DNA of 64,000 nt from the NCBI GenBank assembly GCA_041690495.1, contig JAWLHE010000005.1:310001-374000 (forward strand). The letters run 5' to 3'. This DNA is from DATAAP01 sp041690495 (GTDB lineage: Bacteria; Pseudomonadota; Alphaproteobacteria; CACIAM-22H2). The notes beneath the pieces are model-generated. The model saw only the letters and a list, made by a program, of their open reading frames with translations, did no database searches and was not told the origin of the DNA. Shown in pieces: positions 24,376-33,115 of this stretch (position 1 is the stretch's first letter; each line of letters opens with the position of its first letter). Made by a program: the position numbers and the translations under genes.

Positions 24376-24408
24376 CCACCGCTCCGGACGCGCTATGATG
24401 CGGAACTC

Positions 24409-25485
24409 ATGCCGCACCCCGGACAGCACATAAAGTTCTGCACGTCGCGCGACGGCGCGCGGATCGCCATGGCATCGGTCGGCCGCGGACCGCCCCTGCT
24501 GCGCACCGCCCACTGGATGAGCCATGTCGAACACGATGCGACCAGCCCGGTCTGGACGCACTGGCTCGAGGCGCTGTCGCAAGATCACGTCTTCATCCGC
24601 TACGATCAGCGCGGCTGCGGCCTGTCCGACCGGTCGCCGCCAGCGATGTCGTTCGAGGCCTGGGTCGAGGATCTGGAAGCCGTGGTCGAGGCCAGCGGCC
24701 TGAAGCGGTTTCCCTTGTTTGGCATGTCGCAGGGCGGCGCCATCGCGATCGCCTATGCCGCGCGCCATCCGGAGAAAGTGTCGCGGCTGGTTCTGTTCGG
24801 CGCCTACGGGAAGGGCGTGCTGCGCCGGGAGATCACGGCAGAGCAGCGCGAGGAGGCCGAGACGCTGGTGAAGCTCATCCGCCTCGGCTGGGGTCGGGAC
24901 AATCCGGCCTTCCGCCAGGTCTTCACCTCGCAGTTCATTCCGGACGGGACGCGCGAGCAGCACCAGTGGTTCAACGATCTCGAGCGCATCTCGGCCTCTC
25001 CCGAGATGGCCGCGACCATCGTCGAGACGCTGTACCGGCTCGACGTCACCGAGGATGCGAAGAGCTTGCGCGTTCCCACGCTGGTCCTGCACTCGCGCGA
25101 CGACGCGCGTGTGCCGTTCGAGGCGGGACGGCAGCTCGCGGCCCTCATCCCGAGCGCGCGCTTCGTGCCGCTGGAGAGCCGCAACCACGTCCTGCTCGCG
25201 AGCGAGCCGGCATGGGCGCGCTTCCTCGAGGAATTCCGCGCCTTCGTCGGCGAGAGCGACGGCGCGACGGCGGCGTTGCGGAAGTCCGGCCTGACCGAGA
25301 GCGAGCTGCAGGTGCTGGCACTGGTCGCACGCGGCCTCGACAATGCCGGCATCGCCGATGCGCTCGCCAAGAGCGAGAAGACCGTGCGCAACCAGGTCTC
25401 CAGCATCTTCGCCAAGCTCGGCGTGAAGACGCGCGCGCAGGCGATCGTGCTGGCGCGGGATTCCGGCATCGGCGGCGCCTCGTAG
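24409..25485 (+). CDS. Alpha/beta hydrolase fused to a LuxR-type DNA-binding domain
   Basis: The 358-residue protein has an alpha/beta-hydrolase domain at about 10-285. It includes the nucleophile elbow GMSQGG, DQRGCGLSD, the acid in LHSRDDARVP and the histidine in SRNHVLL, so the triad looks complete. Residues about 290-350 form a GerE/LuxR helix-turn-helix (LTESELQVLALVARGLDNAGIADALAKSEKTVRNQVSSIFAKLGVKTRAQA). Such hybrids are thought to be regulators that sense or cleave a small ester-like ligand. TATGAT at 24394-24399 is a possible -10. It is not coupled to the metal operon upstream. Confidence 0.88.
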   Translation: MPHPGQHIKFCTSRDGARIAMASVGRGPPLLRTAHWMSHVEHDATSPVWTHWLEALSQDHVFIRYDQRGCGLSDRSPPAMSFEAWVEDLEAVVEASGLKRFPLFGMSQGGAIAIAYAARHPEKVSRLVLFGAYGKGVLRREITAEQREEAETLVKLIRLGWGRDNPAFRQVFTSQFIPDGTREQHQWFNDLERISASPEMAATIVETLYRLDVTEDAKSLRVPTLVLHSRDDARVPFEAGRQLAALIPSARFVPLESRNHVLLASEPAWARFLEEFRAFVGESDGATAALRKSGLTESELQVLALVARGLDNAGIADALAKSEKTVRNQVSSIFAKLGVKTRAQAIVLARDSGIGGAS

Positions 25486-25613
25486 GACATCCGCACTACG
25501 GACCGTTCCGCTTTCAGGCACTTTTCTGACGCCGACGGGACGCCGGCCTCATGACCGCCGGGTTCCGGTGGACCATTGTTCCCCCGCTCCGCGATTCTTG
25601 GGAAACGGCACGC

Positions 25614-26540
25614 ATGATTCCGACTGCCATTCGGTCGCCGGCCCTGGCCCTCGCTCTGGCCACCTTGTTTTGGTCGGGGAACTTCGTCGCCGGCCGGGCA
25701 CTCCGTGGCGACGTCGATCCCATGATACTGAATTTCGCGCGGTGGGCGATTGCGCTCGCCGTTATGACGCCGTTCGCCTGGCGCGGCATGGCCACTGCCC
25801 TACCGGCGTTGCGACGGGAATGGCGGCTGATCCTCGCCCTCGGCGCGACCGGAATCGCATCCTTCCACACGCTGGTCTATCTCGCCCTGCAGAGCACGAC
25901 AGCGACCAGCGCGCTTCTCATGCTGTCGCTCGCACCGATCGCGACCCTTCTCGGGTCGGCGGCGATCGGGACGGAGCGACTGACCGGCGGACAGACCACC
26001 GGCATGGTGATCTCCGTTGCCGGCGCCGCCGTCCTCGTCACGCGCGGCGACCTTACCGGGGCGGTCTTGCGCGGCTTCAACGCGGGAGACCTGTGGATGA
26101 TGCTGGCCGTGGTGATCTGGGCCGCGTACTCGCTGCTGCTGCGCCGCCGGCCCGCCGATCTCCCGTCGCCCGTGGCACTGGTGGCGAGCGTCGCGGCAGC
26201 GCTGGCGATGATACTGCCCTTCCTGATGTTCGGCGCCCCGCTGCCGGTTGCGGCCCTCCGCTCGGTGCCGGTCCTGCTGAGCGTCGGATACATCGCGGTG
26301 TTCGCATCGGCCATCGCCTTCCTGCTGTGGACCTACGGCGTGTCACGGCTCGGCCCCGTCCGCGCCGGCCAGTTCGTGAACCTGATGCCGGTCTTCGGCG
26401 CCGCTCTCGCATTCGTCGTGCTGGGCGAGGCGCCGACGCTGGTGCAGTGCCTCGGCGCAGCGCTCGTCCTCTCGGGCCTCGTCCTCGTCGAGCGCGGCGC
26501 CCGCAATCCCCTCGCAACGGCAAAGGAGCAATCCCGATGA
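25614..26540 (+). CDS. EamA/DMT-family transporter
   Basis: The 308-residue protein has ten predicted spans arranged as two EamA repeats (ALALATLFWSGNFVAGRALRG and DLWMMLAVVIWAAYSLLLRR mark the start of each). The second repeat ends in FVNLMPVFGAALAFVVLGEAP, as usual for drug/metabolite exporters. It is an inner-membrane exporter of unknown substrate. The ATG at 25614 is chosen because the first span begins six residues later. The stop overlaps the next gene by ATGA, linking it to the methyltransferase. Confidence 0.9.
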   Translation: MIPTAIRSPALALALATLFWSGNFVAGRALRGDVDPMILNFARWAIALAVMTPFAWRGMATALPALRREWRLILALGATGIASFHTLVYLALQSTTATSALLMLSLAPIATLLGSAAIGTERLTGGQTTGMVISVAGAAVLVTRGDLTGAVLRGFNAGDLWMMLAVVIWAAYSLLLRRRPADLPSPVALVASVAAALAMILPFLMFGAPLPVAALRSVPVLLSVGYIAVFASAIAFLLWTYGVSRLGPVRAGQFVNLMPVFGAALAFVVLGEAPTLVQCLGAALVLSGLVLVERGARNPLATAKEQSR

Positions 26541-27313
26541 ACCGCTTCCTGATCCTGCTTTATGGAGTCGTCGCCTATGCTCTGGCGCTCGGCAGCATCG
26601 TCTACGCCGTCGGATTCGCCGGCAATCTCTTCGTGCCGAAGTCGATCGATGTCGGCGGACCGTCCCTGCCCTGGCAGGAAGCGCTCGCCATCGACGTGGC
26701 CCTCCTTGCGATCTTCGCGGTCCAGCATAGCGTGATGGCGCGCCAGGGCTTCAAGCAGTGGCTGGCGCGCTTCATGCCGAAGCCGATGGAGCGCAGCACG
26801 TTCGTGCTCGCGGCGGCGCTCCTCCTGATCGCGCTGTTCTGGTTCTGGATGCCGATCCCGGCGCCGGTGTGGAGCGTGGAGGCTCCGGCAGCGCAGGCGC
26901 TGATCCTGGCGATCTACTTCGCCGGCTGGGGTCTCGTGCTGCTGAGCACCTTCCTGATCGACCATTTCAACCTGTTCGGCCTGTCACAGGTCTTCGCGGC
27001 CTGGCGCGGACGGACGGCGGCCGACCCGGCCTTCCGGACGCCCTTCCTCTACCGGCTCGTCCGCCATCCGATCTATCTCGGCTTCCTGCTCGCGTTCTGG
27101 GCGGCACCGGTGATGACGGTCGGGCACCTCGTCTTCGCCGTCGCGACGACCGGCTACATCCTCATCGGCATCCTGCTCGAGGAGCGCGATCTCGTCGCGA
27201 TCCACGGCGATGCCTATCTGAGCTATCGCCGCCGCGTGCGCATGCTGCTGCCCTGGCCGGTCAGCCGCGCCGATGAGACCCTGCCCGCGACGCCGGCCGA
27301 GCGCCGGTCATGA
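26537..27313 (+). CDS. mddA: MddA-like integral membrane S-methyltransferase
   Basis: The 258-residue membrane protein has five or six spans and a C-terminal cofactor region, RLVRHPIYLGFLLAFWAAP followed by EERDLVAIHGDAYLSYRRRV. This is the SAM-binding pattern of isoprenylcysteine-methyltransferase-like enzymes. The N-terminus (YGVVAYALALGSIVYAVGFAGNLFVPKSID) resembles MddA, which methylates methanethiol to dimethylsulfide in soil bacteria. AAAGGAG precedes the ATG. The gene converges on purC with only 12 bp between stops. MddA is the best guess; a NnrU-type or other ICMT relative is possible. Confidence 0.75.
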   Translation: MNRFLILLYGVVAYALALGSIVYAVGFAGNLFVPKSIDVGGPSLPWQEALAIDVALLAIFAVQHSVMARQGFKQWLARFMPKPMERSTFVLAAALLLIALFWFWMPIPAPVWSVEAPAAQALILAIYFAGWGLVLLSTFLIDHFNLFGLSQVFAAWRGRTAADPAFRTPFLYRLVRHPIYLGFLLAFWAAPVMTVGHLVFAVATTGYILIGILLEERDLVAIHGDAYLSYRRRVRMLLPWPVSRADETLPATPAERRS

Positions 27314-27325
27314 ACGGGGATGCTC

Positions 27326-28249
27326 TCAGAAGGCGGCCGTGTCGAGCGCCTCTCCGGTGATCCTGCGATAAGCCTCGAGATAGCGGGCGCTGGTCGAATC
27401 GACGACCTCCTGCGGCAGGGGCGGCGGCGGCGCATCTCCGTTCCAGCGGCCCGCCCTGCGCTCGGCGTCGAGCCAGTCGCGCAGCGGCTGCTTGTCGAAG
27501 CTCGGCTGCGGCCGGCCCGGTTGGTAATTATCGGCCGCCCAGAAGCGCGAACTGTCCGGCGTCATCACCTCGTCGATCAGCAGGATGCGGCCGTCCGGGG
27601 CGCGGCCGAACTCGAACTTGGTGTCGGCGATGATGATGCCGCGCCCCTCCGCGATCGCCCGGCCATGCGCGTAGACGGCGCGGGCGAGCCGCTCCAGCTC
27701 CTTCGTGACGTCGGCGCCGATGAGTTCCGCCATCCGCGCGACGGTGATGTTCTCGTCATGGCCGGTCTCCGCCTTGGTCGCCGGGCTGAAAATCGGTGGA
27801 TCGAGCCGGTCGCTCTCGCGCAGGCCGGAGGGCAGCGTCTCGCCGGCCAGCGTGCCGCTCGCGCTGTACTCTTTCCATGCCGAACCCGAAATGTAGCCGC
27901 GCACCACGCATTCGACCGGGAACACCTTCGTACGGCGGCAGAGCGTCGCGCGTCCGGCGATCGCGCCACGATCCGGTGCCAGCGCCGGCACCGCGCGGAC
28001 GATCTCGTCCGTGTCCGCCGAGATCAGATGGTGCGCTGTGACGTCGCCGAGCTGGCGGAACCACCAGGCGCTGAGCTGGGTGAGGACCGCGCCCTTGTGC
28101 GGGATCGGTTCGCGCATCACCACGTCGAAGGCGCTCACCCGGTCGGTGGCGACGAGCAAAAGCCGTTCCTCGTCGACCTCGTAAATCTCGCGCACCTTGC
28201 CGCGCGCTATCCGGCGCAGCGGCAAATCGCTCGCCGTCATCAGAGTCAT
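27326..28249 (-). CDS. purC: Phosphoribosylaminoimidazole-succinocarboxamide synthase
   Basis: PurC joins CAIR and aspartate with ATP to form SAICAR in purine synthesis. The 307-residue product belongs to the long form of the family. It shows RGKVREIYEV, TDRVSAFDVVM, ECVVRGYISGSAWKEY, TKFEFGRAPDGRILLIDEVMTPDSSRFW and the DNYQPG motif. The ATG at 28249 follows GGGGGAATTCGACC; another Met three codons on is possible. It is followed upstream (30 bp) by a VOC gene on the same strand. It looks like a housekeeping gene between accessory blocks. Confidence 0.96.
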   Translation of the reverse strand: MTLMTASDLPLRRIARGKVREIYEVDEERLLLVATDRVSAFDVVMREPIPHKGAVLTQLSAWWFRQLGDVTAHHLISADTDEIVRAVPALAPDRGAIAGRATLCRRTKVFPVECVVRGYISGSAWKEYSASGTLAGETLPSGLRESDRLDPPIFSPATKAETGHDENITVARMAELIGADVTKELERLARAVYAHGRAIAEGRGIIIADTKFEFGRAPDGRILLIDEVMTPDSSRFWAADNYQPGRPQPSFDKQPLRDWLDAERRAGRWNGDAPPPPLPQEVVDSTSARYLEAYRRITGEALDTAAF

Positions 28250-28279
28250 GGTCGAATTCCCCCGCAAGAGAAAGTGAGA

Positions 28280-28720
28280 TCAGCCGCGCACCGGACCGGG
28301 CGGGCCTTTCAGCTCAAGGACGTTGCCTTCCGGATCCTCGATATAGACCGACGGTCCCTCGCCCTCGGCGCCGTAGCGCGGCTTGACGTCTCCCATCTCG
28401 ATTCCGTGACGCGCGAGATGCGCACGCAGCGTCCCCGCGTCGAACGACCCGATGCGCAAAGCGAAATGATCGAGATTGCGGCCCTCGCGCTCCGGCGCCC
28501 GCCCGCCAATGCGCCCGAGCTCGCCCGCGACATCGACAAGATCGATCAGCGACGCGCCCGCGCGGAGCTGGATGAGGCCGATCTTCTCTTGCCGCTTCTC
28601 GACCCGGCAGCCGAGCACGTCCTCGTAGAAGCGGATCATGCGGTCCATGTCGCGCACCCGCAGCACGATGTGGTCGATGCCGAGGATGTCGAGCCCTGCG
28701 ATTGCTTGCGCCGTCGTCAT
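28280..28720 (-). CDS. VOC (glyoxalase-like) superfamily protein
   Basis: The 146-residue product has two beta-alpha-beta-beta-beta modules typical of VOC metalloenzymes: GIDHIVLRVRDMDRMIRFYEDVLGCRVE and LDHFALRIGS, with the C-terminal YIEDPEGNVLELKGPP. The metal ligands would be the histidines in DHIVL and DHFAL and the glutamate in VLELKG. Substrate cannot be read from sequence. It lies 7 bp beyond the HTH regulator gene and is probably cotranscribed with it. Confidence 0.87.
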   Translation of the reverse strand: MTTAQAIAGLDILGIDHIVLRVRDMDRMIRFYEDVLGCRVEKRQEKIGLIQLRAGASLIDLVDVAGELGRIGGRAPEREGRNLDHFALRIGSFDAGTLRAHLARHGIEMGDVKPRYGAEGEGPSVYIEDPEGNVLELKGPPGPVRG

Positions 28721-28727
28721 TGCAGAC

Positions 28728-29594
28728 CTATGCGTTCCAGATCACCCGACCAACCGCGTCCACATCATAGCCGCCCAGAGCCGCCGCGCGCGCGCGAAAT
28801 TCCGGCGTGCGCGCGAATGCGAACAGCGTCTGGACCGGCGGCTCGAAATAGTCGCGCCGGCGCATGACGAGGTCGAACCGCTCGGTCTCCAGCGCAATAA
28901 AGCCGAGCTTGAACTGCTGCGCCACGGCGCGGATGGCAAGGCCGGCATCCGCCCTGCCCTCGGCGACGGCCGCACCCAGATCGCTTTCGTTGAGCGCCGG
29001 CGCCGTCATATCGAGATCCGCCGTCCCGATTCCGGCCTTGCCGAGCAGATGCAGCAGCAGCGCCTGGCTGCCCGCCTCCTTCTGCCGCGGCACGAGCCGC
29101 ACCTTGCCGTCGCGCAGGCTGGCGATGCCCTTGAGCCGGAGCGGATTGCCCGGCGCAACGACCAGTCCCTGCTCGCGCCGCGCCCATTCCAGCACCACGA
29201 AATCGCGTGCCGGCATCGCTGCCGCGATCGAGGCGACATTGTAGGTGCCATCGGCCTCGATCAGGTGCAGTCCCGCCAGCATCGCCGCGCCCGATGCAAG
29301 CAGCGCGAGCCCGTCGCGGCTGCCACCCGGCCGTATCGCGAGCCCGCAACGCGATTCCCGCACCGCCCATTCGAGCAGCGGATCGTGGCTGCCCGCCAGC
29401 ACCGCCGGGCCGGCGCCGCGCTCGGCGCCCGCGGCGCCATCGCTTGCCTGCGCCACCCACGCGTCGATCAGCGCCTTGGGGAAAAGCCATTTCCCGGTGA
29501 CGCGGGAGCACGGGATCTTCTTTTCGCGCACGAGGTCGTAGACCTTGCGCTCCTTGATGCGCAGGTACTCCGCGACTTCGCGGGTGTTCATCAT
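28728..29594 (-). CDS. One-component regulator: excisionase-type HTH plus periplasmic-binding-like ligand domain
   Basis: The 288-residue protein begins with a MerR/excisionase-type helix-turn-helix (MMNTREVAEYLRIKERKVYD, then KKIPCSRVTGKWLFPKALIDAWV). A PBP_like domain covers about 85-285 (LLEWAVRESRCGLAIRPGGS, GLVVAPGNP, FVPRQKEAGSQ-like VPRQKEAGSQ, LGAAVAEGRADAGLAIRAVAQQFKLGF). This ligand domain is related to molybdate-binding proteins and often accompanies molybdenum genes. It is divergent from a polyferredoxin gene and close to moaA; a ModE-box-like repeat lies in the shared promoter. It may therefore be the Mo/W-sensing regulator of the region. The ATG at 29594 has no strong ribosome-binding site. 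Confidence 0.83.
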   Translation of the reverse strand: MMNTREVAEYLRIKERKVYDLVREKKIPCSRVTGKWLFPKALIDAWVAQASDGAAGAERGAGPAVLAGSHDPLLEWAVRESRCGLAIRPGGSRDGLALLASGAAMLAGLHLIEADGTYNVASIAAAMPARDFVVLEWARREQGLVVAPGNPLRLKGIASLRDGKVRLVPRQKEAGSQALLLHLLGKAGIGTADLDMTAPALNESDLGAAVAEGRADAGLAIRAVAQQFKLGFIALETERFDLVMRRRDYFEPPVQTLFAFARTPEFRARAAALGGYDVDAVGRVIWNA

Positions 29595-29634
29595 GTCGCG
29601 CGACAAGTTCGGTCTCGGCAATGGTTTGCGGCGG

Positions 29635-29658
29635 CGTTATGTCGAACCGAATATAGCG
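29635..29658. promoter_or_regulatory. ModE-box-like inverted repeat in a divergent promoter region
   Basis: CGTTATGT (29635-29642) and ATATAGCG (29651-29658) face each other across 8 bases. The arms match the ModE/Mop-box consensus half-sites CG[CT]TATAT, and the 8-base spacing equals that of the known boxes. It lies 40 bp upstream of the HTH-PBP regulator start and about 157 bp upstream of the polyferredoxin start. Binding by the neighbouring regulator or by a ModE protein encoded elsewhere is inferred. Confidence 0.55.
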
Positions 29659-29814
29659 AAGCTGATGGCCGGCGTCGCGGTCCGCGTGCGACCAACTCGC
29701 AACACGCGGCCCGATCGACCCTCCGCATGCAAGCTTTACCCGGCCCCGCAGAAACGCCTTGCGCCGCCACGGGCAGTTTGCCACAACAAGTCTCGTTTCG
29801 GAGGCGTGCGGACC

Positions 29815-31866
29815 TTGAAACTGAACGGCAAGACCGTCCTCGTTTGCGATTGCAACGGGACGATGCGCGTTGACGGCGGCGCGCTCGCGAAGGCCTGCGG
29901 CACCGGCGAGGTGCGCGTCAGCACGGCGCTGTGCCGCGGACAGATCGGCACGTTCGAGGCGGCGACCGCGAGCGACGATCCAATCCTGGTCGCGTGCACG
30001 CAGGAAGCGCCACTGTTCACCGAGGCGCGTGCGGCTCTCGGCCGCGACGTCGATCTCCATTTCACCAATGTCCGCGAGCGCGCCGGCTGGTCCGAGCAGG
30101 GCGACCGCGCGCTGCCGAAGATCGCGGCCCTGCTCGCCGAGGCGGCGTTCGACAGTCCGCCCGCACCGGCCCTCACGCTCAAATCCGCGGGCACCACGCT
30201 GATCTACGGCCGCGACGAGGTCGCAGTCGCCGCGGCGCTTCAGCTCGCGAGCCGGCTCGACTGCACCCTTCTGCTGACCAAGCCCGTCGACGTCATTCCG
30301 CCGCGCCTGACCGAGGTCCCGATCTTCGCCGGCACCATCGCCGCGGCGAAGGGCCATCTCGGCGCCTTCGAGATCGTCGTGGACGGCTATGCGCCGGCGA
30401 TGGCATCGTCGCGCCGCTTTCTCGAATTCGAGCGTGCGCGCGACGGCGCCAGCTCACGCTGCGATCTCATCCTCGACCTGACCGGCGGCACGCCGCTCTT
30501 CCCCGCCCACACGAAGCGCGACGGCTACTTCCGTCCCGACCCGCGCGATCCCGCCGCGGTACAGAAGGCGCTGTTCGATCTGACCGAAATGGTGGGCGAG
30601 TTCGAGAAGCCGCGCTACGTCCGGTACGACGAATCGATCTGCGCGCACGGCCGCAACACCAGGACCGGCTGCACGCGCTGCCTCGACGTCTGCCCGACCG
30701 GCGCGATCGCCCCGGCAGGCGACAAGGTCATCTTCGACCCGTATGTCTGCGCCGGCTGCGGCAGTTGCACCAGCGTGTGCCCGACCGGCGCGGCGAGCTA
30801 TGCGCTGCCGCCGCGCGATGCGCTGCTTGAGCGCGTGCGCACGCTGCTGTCGGTCTATGCCGGGGCCGGCGGCACGAACCCGGTCCTGCTGCTCCATGAC
30901 AGCCGGCACGGCGAGGACCTGATCGCGCTGATGGCGCGCCACGGCCGCGGCCTGCCGGCGCGGGTCATTCCGTTCGCGGTCAATGAAGCCACGCAGTTCG
31001 GGCTCGACTTCCTTGCCGCCGCCTTCGCCTACGGCGCTGCGGCGGTGCGCGTGCTGATCGATCCCAAGAAGCGCGACGAGCTCGCGGGCCTCGCCGGCCA
31101 GCTCGGCCTCGCCGAGGCGATGATGAGCGGCCTCGGCTTCGGCGAAGGCCGTGTCGGCATCATCGACAGTCCCGATCCCGAAGCCGTGGAAGCGGAATTG
31201 TACGCCTTGCCGGACCAGCCGGGTCCGCGGGCGGGCACGTTCCTGCCGATGGGCGGCAAGCGCGGCGTCACGATGCTGGCGCTGCATCACCTGTGCGACG
31301 TCGCGCCGGCGCCCGCAGATACCGTGCCGCTGCCGGCCGGAGCGCCCTTCGGCGCGGTCGAGGTCGATACCGCGGGCTGCACCCTCTGCCTGTCCTGCGT
31401 GGGCACCTGCCCGACCGGCGCGTTGATCGACAATCCCGACTGGCCGATGCTTCGCTTCGTCGAGGACGCCTGCGTGCAGTGCGGCCTGTGCAAGTCCACA
31501 TGCCCGGAGCAGGTGATCAGCCTGAAGCCGAGGCTCAACTTCACGGAGGCCGCGCGCTCCCCGGCGCTGATCAAGCAGGAGGACCCCGCCCACTGCATCC
31601 GCTGCGGCAAGCCGTTCGGAACGCGCAGCGCGATCGACGCCGTGATCGGCAAGCTCGCCGGCAAACACTGGATGTTCCAGGAAGGCGGCGCCGTCGAGCG
31701 CATCCGCATGTGCGGGGACTGCCGCCTGATCGCCCAGAGCGACAACGTCATCGATCCATTCGCGGGGCCGCCGCGGCCCGCGACGCGCACGTCCGAAGAT
31801 TACATGCGCGAGCGCGAACGCGCCGCCAGCGCCGGGCCCCTGCCGCCCGACAAGCTCCATTCCTGA
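29815..31866 (+). CDS. Polyferredoxin-type 4Fe-4S protein of the formate dehydrogenase region
   Basis: The product is about 683 residues from the TTG at 29815, which has GGAGG ten bases ahead; a GTG at 29806 sits too close to that site. The N-terminus reads LNGKTVLVCDCNGTM. Two pairs of ferredoxin motifs follow: CTRCLDVCPTG with CAGCGSCTSVCPTG (about 275-320) and CTLCLSCVGTCPTG with CVQCGLCKSTCPE (about 520-565). Extra cysteine pairs sit near the ends (CIRCGKPFG, CGDC). There is no signal peptide, so it is cytoplasmic. Homologues are commonly annotated only as 4Fe-4S binding proteins near DUF3305/3306 and fdh genes. A role in electron supply to enzyme maturation is a guess. Confidence 0.82.
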   Translation: MKLNGKTVLVCDCNGTMRVDGGALAKACGTGEVRVSTALCRGQIGTFEAATASDDPILVACTQEAPLFTEARAALGRDVDLHFTNVRERAGWSEQGDRALPKIAALLAEAAFDSPPAPALTLKSAGTTLIYGRDEVAVAAALQLASRLDCTLLLTKPVDVIPPRLTEVPIFAGTIAAAKGHLGAFEIVVDGYAPAMASSRRFLEFERARDGASSRCDLILDLTGGTPLFPAHTKRDGYFRPDPRDPAAVQKALFDLTEMVGEFEKPRYVRYDESICAHGRNTRTGCTRCLDVCPTGAIAPAGDKVIFDPYVCAGCGSCTSVCPTGAASYALPPRDALLERVRTLLSVYAGAGGTNPVLLLHDSRHGEDLIALMARHGRGLPARVIPFAVNEATQFGLDFLAAAFAYGAAAVRVLIDPKKRDELAGLAGQLGLAEAMMSGLGFGEGRVGIIDSPDPEAVEAELYALPDQPGPRAGTFLPMGGKRGVTMLALHHLCDVAPAPADTVPLPAGAPFGAVEVDTAGCTLCLSCVGTCPTGALIDNPDWPMLRFVEDACVQCGLCKSTCPEQVISLKPRLNFTEAARSPALIKQEDPAHCIRCGKPFGTRSAIDAVIGKLAGKHWMFQEGGAVERIRMCGDCRLIAQSDNVIDPFAGPPRPATRTSEDYMRERERAASAGPLPPDKLHS

Positions 31867-31929
31867 AGAATCCTGCCCCCACTGACGCCATGGTCTTTCG
31901 CGCCTGCGAATGCCGTCGACGGGGGGCAG

Positions 31930-31957
31930 ACAAGCGCAGCCGACTTCCCTATATAAT
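31930..31957 (+). promoter_or_regulatory. moaA promoter (-10 TATAAT)
   Basis: A perfect TATAAT lies at 31952-31957, 28 bp ahead of the moaA start. The -35 region is weak (ACAAG near 31930-31934). The predicted leader is only about 20 bases, so a Moco riboswitch is excluded here. Confidence 0.5.
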
Positions 31958-31984
31958 GGGGTCGACAGGGAGACTCAGGGACAA

Positions 31985-33013
31985 GTGACGACACTTGCCG
32001 CAAACGAGGCCGCAGCAACGCCGCTGATAGATCCGTATCAGCGCCGCATCAGCTATCTGCGCGTCTCGGTGACCGACCGCTGCGACTTCCGCTGCATCTA
32101 CTGCATGGCGGAGGACATGACCTTCCTGCCGAAGGCCGAGATCCTGACCCTGGAGGAACTCGACCGGCTGTGCTCCGCATTCGTGCGCATGGGGGTCCGC
32201 AAGCTGCGCCTCACCGGCGGCGAGCCGCTGGTCCGCCGCAACATCATGAGCCTGTTCCGCGCCCTTGGCCGCCATGTCGCCAGCGGCGCGCTCGACGAGC
32301 TGACCGTCACGACCAACGGCAGCCAGCTCGCCAAATACGCACAGGAGCTGCGCGACTGCGGCGTGCGGCGGGTCAATGTCTCGCTGGACACCCTCGATCC
32401 CGCCAAGTTCAAGGCGATCACGCGCTGGGGCCGCTTCGAGCAGGTCGAGGAGGGTCTGGCCGCGGCCTCCGCCGCCGGCCTCGCGATCAAGATCAACGCC
32501 GTGGCGCTCAAGGGCGTCAACGAGGACGAGCTGGACCGCATGGTCGCGTGGTGCGGCGAGCGCGGCTACGACCTGACCATCATCGAGGTCATGCCGATGG
32601 GCGATATCGGCCCGGACCGGCTCGACCAGTATCTGCCGCTTTCGCTCGTGCGCACGCGACTTGCCGAACGCTGGACGCTCGAGGAGAGCGACTACCGCAG
32701 CGGCGGACCGGCGCGCTATGCGACCGTCAAGGAGACGGGACGGCGGCTCGGCTTCATCACGCCGCTTACGCATAATTTCTGCGAGTCATGCAACCGGGTG
32801 CGGCTGACCTGCACCGGGACGCTCTACATGTGCCTCGGCCAGGAGGACGCCGCAGATCTGCGGTCTCCGCTGCGCGCCAGCGACGACGACGCGCTGCTTG
32901 ACGGTGCGATCCGCGAAGCGATCGGCCGCAAGCCCAAGGGTCACGACTTCATCATCGACCGCCGCCACCGCCGCCCCGCAGTCGGCCGCCACATGAGCGT
33001 CACCGGCGGCTGA
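31985..33013 (+). CDS. moaA: MoaA GTP 3',8-cyclase
   Basis: MoaA is the radical-SAM enzyme that, with MoaC, turns GTP into cyclic pyranopterin monophosphate, the first step of molybdenum cofactor synthesis. The 342-residue protein has the radical-SAM cluster C33-C37-C40 (DRCDFRCIYCM), LRLTGGEPLVR, the second cluster in NFCESCNRVRLTC with a further C in LYMCLG, and the catalytic C-terminal double glycine (SVTGG). The GTG start at 31985 follows CAGGGACAA. It has its own TATAAT promoter. MoaC, MoaD and MoaE are not in this window. Confidence 0.96.
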   Translation: MTTLAANEAAATPLIDPYQRRISYLRVSVTDRCDFRCIYCMAEDMTFLPKAEILTLEELDRLCSAFVRMGVRKLRLTGGEPLVRRNIMSLFRALGRHVASGALDELTVTTNGSQLAKYAQELRDCGVRRVNVSLDTLDPAKFKAITRWGRFEQVEEGLAAASAAGLAIKINAVALKGVNEDELDRMVAWCGERGYDLTIIEVMPMGDIGPDRLDQYLPLSLVRTRLAERWTLEESDYRSGGPARYATVKETGRRLGFITPLTHNFCESCNRVRLTCTGTLYMCLGQEDAADLRSPLRASDDDALLDGAIREAIGRKPKGHDFIIDRRHRRPAVGRHMSVTGG

Positions 33014-33115
33014 GCCGCGGTTCACGAATTCTTGTCTGAAGCCCGCCTCCGCGCGCATTTTCCGCGCATGCGCTCATCGCTATCGTTCCTTCACCTGTCA
33101 AGGAGAAGAGATGCG

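Noticed and set aside
31860..31985. Possible Moco riboswitch ahead of moaA
   Set aside because: The TATAAT promoter leaves a leader of only about 20 bases, too short for the aptamer.
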